In this document: one piece after another, positions 53,901-64,000 of the stretch
How positions within the stretch are numbered: the stretch's first letter is position 1
Layout of the letters: each line of letters begins with the position of its first letter
From: Antedon mediterranea
Taxonomy: Eukaryota; Echinodermata; Crinoidea; Comatulida; Antedonidae
Direction of reading: 5' to 3'
Length of the DNA: 64,000 nucleotides
Assembly (NCBI RefSeq): GCF_964355755.1
Contig: NC_092679.1
Span: 16,978,932-17,042,931 of the forward strand
Notes under the pieces: model-generated
What the model saw: only the letters and a program-made list of their open reading frames with translations
The model's database searches: none
Told to the model about the DNA's origin: nothing
Program-made: the position numbers and the translations under genes

Positions 53901-56634
53901 TCTTTCTCCCATTTCTACGAATGAAACAACACTTGTCACATTTTTTCTTTTGTAGTCCTATGTATGGACACTACTGTTAAAATATATAAATATTTTTTTT
54001 CTATTTTATTTTTCATTTTCTTCGAATCTTTTTTACCGAAGAATCGAATAAATTACACGGAAAACAAACTACTCGTAAGTAACCATTTATCATTTTAGTT
54101 AAAAATATTACGTTGTTTTCTATATTGTGGGCAAAACGAAGTGTAAACACGATGATCTAAAAACCCAAGTTCACTGAATCAATATGCACATGTTTACAGA
54201 ACCATGATTGTCACACGTTGACCATTTATGTATTGTTAATAATTTTCAATAATTCCATTGGTTGGATGATTCTAGGCTCACAAAATTCTTCTTGATACTT
54301 TGAAACATGTGGTATCGCCAGAACCATGTGATGTGACTGACCAATTTGGATCAGCGTTGCACGAGCAGGCAGTGGACAGTGAGGAGCGCACACCTGAACA
54401 AAACTACTCCAGAAGACATTCAATTGAAGGCAATCGGGATGAGCAGAATAGTAGTCTTCACAAATCTAAAAGCAACACTCCAACAGAAAGAGGAAAGTCA
54501 CACACACGAAGCAGATCTAGTGGTAGTCGTCAACGAAAACACGTAATTGAAGACAATTTAGAAAACAAAGAAAAGTTGTTCCGTGACGAGAACAGCAAAC
54601 AAGATCATCTGTTCATAGATGACAATCCGGAACAACAGGACATTTTCAGTAATGCGGAGGAACATAGCAGTCTTCTTAGTGGGCCTTTAACTTTTTTACA
54701 ATCGGATACAGTAGAGGTGTCGTCCCTGTTTAAGGAACTTGTCTCCTATGATTTAAGTGGGTCACCGAATGGTGCAAATGATTTAGCAGAGGGTCTATTG
54801 TTAAGAAAGCAAGAATTAGATAACCATTTTATGAAAGCAAGAGATAGGTAAGTGAGTGTGGTATCAACATCGTTTGCAAATAACTTAATTATTTGCAAGT
54901 AATTCTAGGCGACAGTCTGGCTATCGTTGTAGCGCAACGCCTAATACTTGCGTATTCCTTGAATACTTAAGCCGGCACACGAGCCCGTAATTAGAAAGTC
55001 ACGGAACCAATTCCAATTATATCAAATTTCATTACCGTTTAATTACATACTTGATGTAACATACATGCAGCAACTGACCTAATTATTTCGCAGTTAATTC
55101 CCATCGTTTTACTCAACATTATAGATATAGTGTTTCGAGTATTTGTATATTTACACAAGTAAATATAAAGTTACGGAAACCCAATAAAATTGAATAATGC
55201 ATCTTACGCATTGAATTACATAACGTACACGGTCTAATTACAAGATACTGCACATAAATAAACTTCTAAAATTATCATACACCATTACCTTATTAAAGTC
55301 AAAATATATTTAAAATATAATAAATAATATTGTTTACATAATTACATTAATGTCATGATATTTAAATACAGGCATGTGTTTCCCACAAAAGAAAAATATA
55401 TAGTTTGCGTTGAATGGCCGATTAACATAGAGTTCACCAGATAACCTAGTTGGCAGGGTTATTACACAGAAACACAATAGTCAAAAGTGAGCCAAAATAT
55501 CGTGGGAGTGGGGATTAAAATTACATTTCTGCAAAATTGTTTATTGTTTGCATTGTGAAAGGTCTTGGCAATATGTTTACGTGGTCCAACGAGACGGGTG
55601 CTTAACATTTTATGAGAATAAGAAACAAGAGCAGAAAGAAATTCTGAAAGACGCCTGCGCAGTGCAGGACCTTCGAAATGCGATTGTGACCCAAGCTGTG
55701 GATTATTCAAAGAGAAAACACGTATTTAGAGTTAGGTAAGAAGTGCTATAATTATATATAGCTATTAGTAACATTGATAATTGATTATATACCGATGACA
55801 TCCAGTGATATCGAACGCGTCAACCAATGACGTCATTTGCTACACACATCGTCTGTTCTTGTCTCCTGTAAGGCGCGATAATGCCCGATGATTTATATCT
55901 TTGGGAAAACTCATCATTAAGAAGCTTTTAAATCGATTAAAATATGAATCAAAACCAATGGAGGAAGATTTTGTTTCTTCATCAAGCATATTATTTCCAT
56001 TAAAATATGCAACGTTAATTTGCTGTATTTTGTTTCACTTGCTTCTGCTTTATATAAATTCAGCAGCAAACGTAAATTTGGTAATTAACTGCAAAGTTAA
56101 TACCGGTTTCAGACGTGCTAATGTAACAAAGTGTTACATGCATATCTCCCAGGATAATTTTCCGAGTTACAATGCTTTCACACGATAGTTTTTCACGGTG
56201 GTAATTTATGCAAGTGCCATGTAAGAACTCATCAGAAATACTACTGTTGTTATGTACATCGATGCAATCTTTACAGACTTAGCTGATGGACACTGTTGTT
56301 ACATTTTGTATTTTTGTAGTGTGAATTGGTAAATGTCTCCTTTTCATCAGCACTACTTCTCATTGATGTCGTTTCAGCAACGTTGCTTTCGTAATAGAGC
56401 GGTTGTTTATTTGCTCTTCATTTCAGGTTTGCAAATGGTCTCCAGTATTTGTTTCAAGCCCAAGACGGCCGAGAGATGATGTTCTGGATCTGCAGCATGG
56501 ACAGTGCTTCGAAAGGAAAGAGATTCCTACCAGAAGGCTCTAATCTCCTCCAGCCGCAGTCAGGCTCACCGGGCAAGGTCGACAGACTGCATCAATTCAT
56601 CCGAGGTGGGATTTCCGCTCTGGCAAAAATGTAA
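51000..56634 (+). CDS. Coiled-coil protein with a C-terminal spectrin-type PH domain
   Basis: 660 aa in 12 exons: 51000-51035, 51138-51416, 51835-51896, 52054-52202, 52377-52450, 52642-52750, 53043-53167, 53544-53705, 54042-54074, 54276-54847, 55562-55735, 56427-56634; all phases fit. The N-terminal third is basic and serine-rich (FLTHRRRCSKSTSS). A long predicted coiled coil follows, about 180-345 (LRELQQQCQEKEFHMKKMTE, LRQKINKLKDLLKGKE), then a charged, disordered region of about 160 residues. The PH domain is about 512-625: LLLRKQELDNHF, RSWQYVYVV, DYSKRKHVFRVR, YLFQAQDGREMMFWI, a pattern closest to beta-spectrin PH domains, which bind phosphoinositides. No spectrin repeats or actin-binding domain are present. 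I do not recognise the full-length family. Exon 54042-54074 is a 33-base exon that could be skipped without changing frame. Confidence 0.88.
53384..53425. repeat. Hairpin with 16-base arms
   Basis: GGAAGAGTGAAATTAC and its exact complement around a 10-base loop, in an intron of the PH-domain gene. Confidence 0.8.
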
Positions 56635-56972
56635 TAACATAAATTATGAAAGATAGTTGTATTTTTAGTAAACTTACAAATTGATAACAATGTATGCCTT
56701 CAATATGTCTTTAAAATGATATGATATATTTTGAGAAAGAATAAATTAATTTAAAAAACCAATGAAATGATTAATTCCTTTAGTTTTTAAAAAATAATTG
56801 ACCAATTTTCAGTGGATTAGCCAGGAGCGAGATGTCAATGAATCAGACCTTTATTTGTAGGTAAGTTCAGTTAGTTTGGTATCCTTGTTTCGTCCTCCTT
56901 CGGACAGGACAAATTAATTCGGTAACTAAGAGAGCAGATAGGGCATATTCTCCCTACCTAGAAAACTTATCC

Positions 56973-57570
56973 CTGTCTGCAAGGTTTCTACAAATCTCTC
57001 TGCCTCCTCGGTCAAGTTTCTACAAATCGTCCCTCTTCCTTCTCGTTCAGGTTTCTACAAATCTTCTCTCTGCTTCTTCGGTCAGGTTTCTACAAATCTC
57101 CTCTCTGCCTCCTCGGTCAGGTTTCTACAAATCCTTCCTCTCCCTCCTCGGTCAGGTTTCTACTAATCCTCTCTCTTCCTTCTCTGTCAAGTTTCTTCAA
57201 ATCGTTCCTCTTCCTCCTCGGTCAAGTTTCTACAAATCTTCTCTCTGCCTCCTCGGTCAGGTTTCAACAAAATCTTCTCCCTACCTCCTGAGGACAAATC
57301 TTTTCTTTGTCTGCAAGGTTTCTACAAATCTTCTCTCTGCCTCCTCGGTCAGGTTTCTACAAATCTTCTCTCTACACCTCCTCGGGCAGGTTTCTACAAA
57401 TCGTTTCCCTGCCTCATGATTCAGATTTCTACAAATCTTCTCTCCGCATCCTGATTCAGGGTTTCTACAAATCTTCTCCGTGCATCCCGATTAATGTTTC
57501 TACACATCTTCTCCCAACCTATTGGGCTAGGTTTCAACAAAATCCACTCCTTCCAGGAGTTTCTACAAAA
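56973..57570. repeat. Minisatellite, ~35-bp pyrimidine-rich unit
   Basis: About 15 irregular copies of CAGGTTTCTACAAATCTTCT + CTCTGCCTCCTCGGT, more diverged towards the right end. Confidence 0.9.
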
Positions 57571-58034
57571 TCAGCTAAAACACAACAGTCAAATAACCAC
57601 TTGTTTTTAGTTTAGAAAGCTATTTAATATTTAAATGTATAGCTCTGTGCAATCAATGACTTTGCCAAAAAAATTACCTGAATATTTCATTTTTATTCAC
57701 TAAATTATACAATAATATATATAGAAGACTATAGTGTAATATACAAAACTCGTAGAAGAGCCAACAACAAAGATCGAGTGTTTCCTATCGACCAAAAATG
57801 CCTTTGTTCTGTACTGATCTCTTTCATTATTTAGTATTATTACAATATTTTACTGCAATTTCATTTTACTAGTTATAATACATCAATACTGAATACTGTA
57901 TTTAGGTCATTTTTTTCATAAAGGGTAGACAAGAATACATTTGTAAAAGTTAAAGCCTCGCGCACACAATTGAAAAAAATATTTTAGCAATGATGGTACC
58001 AAAGAATCTGTACCCAAACAAGATATTTTAATCA

Positions 58035-58300
58035 ATCTTGTTGATACATTTAATCAATCTGATTGAATGAATCAATCAATCTGATTGAATGAATCAATCA
58101 ACCTGAATGAATCAATCTGATTGAATGAATCAATCAATCAATCTGATTAAAAGAATCAATTAATCTAATTGAATGAATCAATCAATCTGATTGAATGAAA
58201 GAATCAATCTGAATGAATCAATCAATCTGATTGAATGAATCAATGAATAATGAATCAATCTGATTGACTCAATCAATATGATTGAATGAATCAATGCATA
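58035..58300. repeat. TGAATCAATC-type simple repeat
   Basis: Irregular tetranucleotide-derived array of TGAATGAATCAATCAATC and TCTGATTGAA words. Confidence 0.9.
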
Positions 58301-60448
58301 CTGTACATAATATGTTTAGATTTTATTTAAACTTGAGGGAGATAGGTACATTGAAGACAGGACTACAGTCTTCATTTCAAATCAATTAAATCTTGTTATA
58401 TAAATTTCTAACATGTCATTCAATTTATCCCTTAAATTCAGACTACTTTTAATCTAGACTTTTTATACAGAAAGATTTTTTTTTTTCGTTTTTCTTTTTT
58501 TTCATGCATGCTTGAATAAAAAGTTTACAAATTGTATGATGGTTACAGTTTTCATATACATCCCTGGTTATCTCATAAGCAAATGCCTATAACATGTAAT
58601 AGGACATTTTTGTAATAGTTAATGTACAAAATAAAAATTCTATTGTGAGGGAGTATGTTAAAAAGAGGATAACTATGGATTTGTGCACAGTATCTAAAAT
58701 CATTGGTAGCGCCAAGTTTAACAAAGGAATAGGGCCTTTTGATGTTGTGACATAGGACAAATACTAAAAAGCAAGAGCTGGGATGGTGCTATGACATTAC
58801 AGTTTCCAATGGAAATAGAGTAGCAATATTGTCAGACAATGCATATCTTTTAATCTTTACATGAAAAGTGTTCCTTATCGTTCAAACATTGACAAGGTTT
58901 TTTCACATTGAACTAGGTTGGCATGGTTTTAATTTGGTGGTTTACACTATCTGATTAAGCCAGCTTTATTCAAGGGATTAAGACTGTGCGTAAAACCATT
59001 TCATAGCAATTCCCAGAGTTTAACATAGGGAGCTTTACCAATCAACAGTAGAAAGATAGCTTAAGATGGCTACTCAACCAAACCGAACCTATCTCACTGC
59101 TGATTGGTTAGCAAGCACACTCAAGTGCTTTTTATGCTCTTTTGCTTTGGAGTCGTTGGTGCTTAAGTCCCTATTATTATCGGCGACACCAATACGTCAA
59201 ATTATACTGTTTAAATGAAGTCTTCTATAAAGAATCCCTCTAGTTAAAGAACATGTTATCTATGGAGGATTAGTATCAATTATACATACTAATGCAATTC
59301 TGGGGACAGAAACTGTTAATACTATTATCAACCAAAAAGTAAAAACAAGACCCTTAATAATGCGGATGCCGAATCAATGAATGTCTTACAAAAAAACTGT
59401 CAATTCTGACATATATAAGGCAAATAAGATAACATATCCAGATATTATATCCAGAAATTTATAATTAATGGGATGTTAAGTCTAAATTGTTTGACCATCA
59501 ATTAATGTACTGTACAGTATATAATAACTTTTGATGGGTTTTAATCATTATTAAAAAAATGTTAAGGTACTTTAAGCTATTTCCATTAGAAGAAAAATTC
59601 ATATCTTTTAATATTCACAGTTTAGTGTTAGTTGAATGGCTGTCGAGGGCATTCTGAAATATCAGAAACCTAATTATATTATTTCACAAATTTAGAATGG
59701 TAAATGTAGGTCATATAGATGACACGTAATTCACAATCAAAGTTAGTGATCCAAACAGTCACCTTATATGCGAGGATTGATGGTACTTGTGACATGACTA
59801 TCCAATACTGTTGGCCTATTAGTGTTCATTATGGAAATAGTAGTACCGGAATGTGATGTTTATACCAAGTTTATAGAACATAAAAATATATCTAGGAATA
59901 CAACTTTTCACTATTACAATCTCAAAAAGAGGTAGATTTATGTCATCACATCTCAAATAAAAAATTCAGGCATTTCATTCGTAAAAATTTATATAGATCT
60001 TTAGCAAATTTCACACACTCTTTACACAGCGGCTATCATCTCCATCCCATATGATTAAAGTCACACACATTCTTTCCAAAATATTAAACCAAAAAGATAT
60101 CACTTTGGAACCCAGACAAATACATCATTGTACTACAGAAAATGTTGTCAAATATACGTGTGTGGCGCACCTATTTATCAAGACCACATATAATATACTG
60201 CAACACAAAAATTTATGTAAAGTAAACATTTTTAAATTTGTGGTACACAAATATTTACTGTGAATCTTTATTTTGAAGCATCAGTATATTTGTGACAAAA
60301 AAACAAACAAAATTATATATACTGTGGTAGTACAACGTATTATTGCCACACCTAATTTATTTTGTATACTATTATATATTCATGACACACTAATTTCTCT
60401 GTGTCATTACTAATTTATTCGTCGGGAGGGAGCCAGATGGTATAATAC

Positions 60449-60580
60449 CTAACAGGCGGTGAGTGCAGTGGAGTCCTCAACTGGTGTCATGGAGTTGATA
60501 GTGTTCAGAGGTCTGAATGAGAAGATGGCTGGATCACACAGAAGCCTTGGAGGAATGCGACTGTTGCAGTTCGACACACT
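60449..60580 (-). CDS. Last coding exon of an unidentified gene
   Basis: On the minus strand a strong polypyrimidine tract and CTTCAG acceptor at 60581 lead into a phase-0 exon of 43 codons plus TAG. It starts SVSNCNSRIPPRLLCDPAIF and ends SMTPVEDSTALTAC. I do not recognise the protein. Upstream exons must lie to the right; none could be found in 60600-64000. Confidence rests on the splice site and the clean open frame only. Confidence 0.5.
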   Translation of the reverse strand, partial: SVSNCNSRIPPRLLCDPAIFSFRPLNTINSMTPVEDSTALTAC

Positions 60581-60657
60581 CTGAAGGAAAAAAAAGAGAA
60601 AGAAATTTAGAAGACATGAAATGTACTTTTTATTTTTTAAGTTTGAATTTTCTTGAA

Positions 60658-60690
60658 TACCCAGTTGAAACCCCTGGTTTCAACTGGGTA
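60658..60690. repeat. Hairpin with 15-base arms
   Basis: TACCCAGTTGAAACC and its exact complement around CCT, just upstream (on the minus strand) of exon 60449-60580. Confidence 0.8.
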
Positions 60691-60784
60691 CACTATCATG
60701 TACATTACAGTGCCAGATACACAATGTTGACATAGGGTGGGGCCTAACAATTCTAACAAGGCCATATACTGTACATGGCTGCAG

Positions 60785-61038
60785 TAAAATCGCTACACGA
60801 CAGAGCGTAGCGATTCTATGGAAACGCTAGAATTTATCGGGGATCTAGTACGCGAGCGCTAAATATTCTTTGGTACGCGTATACGATTCATCGCCGACAC
60901 AATCGGCAAAGTTAAACATGGTTGAACTTTGCCGATTTGACTGCGATGAATCGGTTGCGTCGGCGACATCTGCGTGTGTAGCGATTTGAATGGAAACGCT
61001 GTAGCGACGTGTAGCGATTTTAATGGAAACCAGGCTTT
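60785..61038. mobile_element. MITE-like palindromic element
   Basis: AATCGCTACACG near the left end is mirrored by CGTGTAGCGATTTTAATGG near the right end, and the centre is a large imperfect palindrome (AATCGGCAAAGTTAAAC / GTTGAACTTTGCCGATT). The right end CAGGCTTTAG resembles the terminal motif of families B and D. Confidence 0.6.
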
Positions 61039-62098
61039 AGTGTTTTACCGACCAACCGACCGACATAGCTGTAGAGTCGTGTTTGGACGCGACTAAAAAT
61101 GTACTGAAATAACTATTCTAACATAACACCCTGGTCGGTTGACAGAGAATAGCTGTACATTTTGAATGTAAATGCAACTTTTAAATTAAATATTAATCAC
61201 AAATATTGAAGAATTCTATTTAAATAAATGCAGCTTTCAAATTCATGTTAATTATAAATATTGGAAAAAATCTATTAATAGTAGTATTTATGACTCATGG
61301 CTGTCATTAGCAAATAAATTATCAATTAGTTAAAGTACTAATTACCTATTACACTAATTAACTAGGGTCACCTGACGCAGGTGAAATACAAGTATAGCAT
61401 CATCTATTACAGTATAATATTAACACAGGTATATTTTGTATGGAGGTCAAACAAACAGAGCAATTAAAATCAATGTGGAATATGCTAGGACTGCTTTTTT
61501 CGAATAGAATAGTCTTTAATAAATATCAAGCCTTGGTAGATAGAAAGCAAGCATAAGGTCTACCGTAACAGCATGATATGGCATCCAGGCAAGTTAATTG
61601 AGATTAGGTGCCTTGATGGTTAAGATTTTCATCCAGGGACCTATGTTAATAATGTTCTATCAAATATAACCCACGCTCATAATGCATCATGGAGAAACAA
61701 GTAAAACCACACTCACTTTAATTAAATTACATGATCTGGAAATATCTTACTGAAATCTATACAAGAAAGGTAATAAATGAGACTGTATAATAGATCTATA
61801 GAGAAATAACACCCACATAACACCAACAAATTTATGTTTTTATTTTTTTTTTAAACAATGTTGGAAAAAGTAATTCCTGTTATTCGGGGACTATCAATCA
61901 GTATACTTGGTCTTAAATTCTTATTATTTAAATATTCACACACAACAATTGATTGTAAATCACAACAGCCAACTTCATTTGTTGTCAATGCATAAAGAAT
62001 CCAGATAATGAATTCCATAAGGGTGGCAAACTAGCCATACAAATAGAAATAATAAGGTATTTAAAAGAAAAGTAAATATAACCATTGTAAATTTATTT

Positions 62099-62570
62099 AA
62101 GGCCATCGTTAGTGTATGGTAAATCGTCCCTACTGTATTATGCTGTATGATAAATATTCCTTCTGTATGGTAAATGGTCCCTATATACTGTACTGTATGG
62201 TAAATGGTCCCTATATACTGTACTGTATGGTAAATGGTCCCTATATACTGTAATGTATGGTAAATGGTCCCTATATACTGTAATGTATGGTAAATGGTCC
62301 CTATATACTGTACTGTATGGTAAATGGTCCCTATATATACTGTACTGTATGGTAAATGGTCCATATATACTGTACTGTATGGTAAATGGTCCATATATAC
62401 TGTACTGTATGGTAAATGGTCCATATATACTGTACTGTATGGTAAATGGTCCCTATACAGTATTCTGTACTGCACATGGTAAATGGTCCCTACAGTATAT
62501 ATGGTAAATGGTCCACACTGTACTGTACATGATAAATGGTCCCTATATACTGTATGGTAAATTGTCCCTT
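62099..62570. repeat. Minisatellite, ~30-34 bp unit
   Basis: About 14 copies of GTATGGTAAATGGTCCCTAT + ATACTGTACT, with CCATAT variants grouped in the middle. It produces spurious open frames on both strands. Confidence 0.9.
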
Positions 62571-63402
62571 TGCACTGTAGTGTACAGTATGGTCATTAGG
62601 CGCAGGAGCCCCGGATAGCGTTACGAAGTCGTTAACTCTGTCAGCCCATGGTCAACCCAACTAATGTGTTTTTCCCAAGGACAACTTATCAATAACTAAA
62701 CTTTGTCACCACCCATAAGTGTGCTGTTCATTTCCTATTGACCAATGAACACCAATGTAACTGGAGCTGAGTTTCTTGCTATTCGACCTTGGGTGCAAAT
62801 TATACAATTAATTGATGTTAAGGCCACTGACTACTCTTTTCTGTATAGAAACACTGAATTGACTGAATAATAAGAAAACCCTTCAACAATTTCTACTACT
62901 ACTTGATATGGTGTTATACAAGAACTATATTAAAAGAATTGAATGTATGGAGAATGAAAAGTTAAACGTTATAACTTATATGTAAAACATCACTTAGATG
63001 ATATCTATCAGATATATCATTTTCTAAAAATTGTTTCATTAGTTAGAATAGATCACGGAAAACCAATACCAATACTGATCTGGACTCGGAAATTCAAAAT
63101 GTAGCAGGCAACGTTTCACCAATGAAAACTTTCAAGACAAACAAAGTATCATAATTATCATGATATCCATTTTTATTTAATAACGATAAATGGATATAAA
63201 TATTTCGTCTTTTTTGTTATTTTGTGATGGAAAATATATTGAGTGAACATTGGCACTGAGCTTAAATGTTCCCCGTCCCCTTAATGTCCGCTTTATAGGA
63301 GTGTCCCCTCAGTAAGGATTTGCTGTTTTTCCCCTTAATAATAAATTATGATGTCCATCTTATCCTCTCAATTTTAATGTGCTACACCCGATAATAGAAT
63401 AC

Positions 63403-63578
63403 ACATCTAGCTCGTGTGTACTTTAAAGAACCTAGTACATCTTTCGAGACGAGTGGGGGGTTACCCCGGTGTATTAGTACATCACAGCCACTGATCACCA
63501 ACTGAGCCCCCTGGGAGACCAGTCTTTGACTGAAGAGGTTACCCAGTATAAATATATATTTCAATTCAATTCAATAGA
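63403..63578 (-). mobile_element. SINE-like repeat family S2, copy 2 (truncated)
   Basis: Reverse-orientation match to 27423-27600: ACTGGGTAACCTCTTCAGTC, AAAGACTGGTCTCCCAGG, ACGAGCTAGATGTGT on the minus strand. The second half of the element is missing and satellite sequence abuts. Confidence 0.65.
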
Positions 63579-63589
63579 ATAACTGTACA

Positions 63590-64000
63590 GTAGGCTCCCA
63601 TTTGATGCAATGCGTTACCCAATGTGCTCAATTTGATTGTGCTACCCAAATCCATGCTATCCATTTGAAATAATTTGCTATCCATTTGAAAGAATGTGCT
63701 ACCCGATAATCCGTATAGAATAATGTACAGTACAATTATATCCATTTGATTGTGCTACCTAATGTGCTATCCATTTGAAATAATGTGCTATCCATTTGAA
63801 AGAATGTGCTATCCATTTGAAAGAATGTGCTACCCGATAATCCGCATAGAATAATGTACAGTACAGTACTATGATCCATTTAATTGTGCTACCCAATGTG
63901 CTATCCATTTGAAAGAATGTGCTATCCATTTGAAAGAATGTGCTACCCGATAATCCGTATAGAATAATGTACAGTACTATATCCATTTTATTGTGCTACC
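63590..64000. repeat. Higher-order satellite at window edge
   Basis: Short unit ATGTGCTATCCATTTGAAAGA (about 21-23 bp), nested in a ~130-bp superunit that also contains CGATAATCCGTATAGAATAA and TGTACAGTAC. About three superunits are visible and the array continues beyond the window. Confidence 0.85.

Larger units (their letters stand above)
56635..60448. other. Region between the PH gene and an unknown minus-strand exon
   Basis: It holds a pyrimidine-rich minisatellite (56973-57570) and a TGAATCAATC simple repeat (58035-58300). From 58320 to 60448 the sequence is AT-rich, free of MITEs and tandem repeats and without coding exons. It may be the long 3' UTR of the minus-strand gene whose last exon is at 60449-60580. 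Confidence 0.45.
60581..64000. other. Repeat-rich right end
   Basis: It contains an inverted-repeat element (60785-61038), a minisatellite (62099-62570), an inverted SINE-like copy (63403-63578) and a satellite reaching the window edge (63590-64000). No further coding exon is supported. Confidence 0.5.

Noticed and set aside
61975-62507. Long open frames on both strands rich in YSTVYMDHLP or YGKWSLY repeats
   Set aside because: They arise from the minisatellite at 62099-62570; no domain or promoter.

Overview
This is a 64 kb piece of animal nuclear DNA. Genes are split into many small exons with GT-AG introns, the background is AT-rich, and there are dense families of short DNA transposons (MITE-like), tRNA-derived SINEs, LINE fragments and minisatellites. 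The gene content (FGFR, NK2 homeobox, LONRF, HAAO, NAA80, DNAJC4) and the very frequent TAGGCCTA-type words suggest a marine invertebrate deuterostome, most probably an echinoderm. The species is an inference. I joined exons by hand and checked every junction for splice sites and reading phase. Seven of the eight multi-exon genes close completely from ATG to stop; DNAJC4 runs off the left edge, and one further gene is seen only as a last exon.

Layout. 1-1775 (-): DNAJC4-like co-chaperone, 3' end outside the window. 3855-14285 (-): FGF-receptor-type tyrosine kinase, 12 exons, 575 aa, with one immunoglobulin domain; its introns hold a local burst of one MITE family. 15889-16742 (-): short NK2-class homeobox gene, 2 exons. 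20058-28832 (+): LONRF-type RING/TPR/LON protein, 11 exons, 735 aa. 28833-35695: gene-poor, with three tandem-repeat arrays and several MITEs. 35696-40877 (-): HAAO, 3-hydroxyanthranilate 3,4-dioxygenase, 9 exons, 293 aa. 42592-45051 (-) and 48881-50434 (-): two NAA80-type actin N-acetyltransferase paralogues with the same exon plan but different C-terminal tails. Between them, 45720-47742 (+): an unassigned type I membrane protein of 222 aa. 51000-56634 (+): an unassigned coiled-coil protein with a C-terminal spectrin-type PH domain, 12 exons, 660 aa. 56635-64000: minisatellites, repeats and the last exon of an unknown minus-strand gene (60449-60580).

The genes do not form one pathway. Two gene pairs are head to head (NAA80-A with the membrane protein, NAA80-B with the PH protein), each separated by 0.57-0.67 kb that contains perfect TGACGTCA sites. 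The repeats are the other major content: at least four MITE-like families with terminal inverted repeats (A-D) plus several single-copy candidates, two SINE families, and five large tandem arrays.
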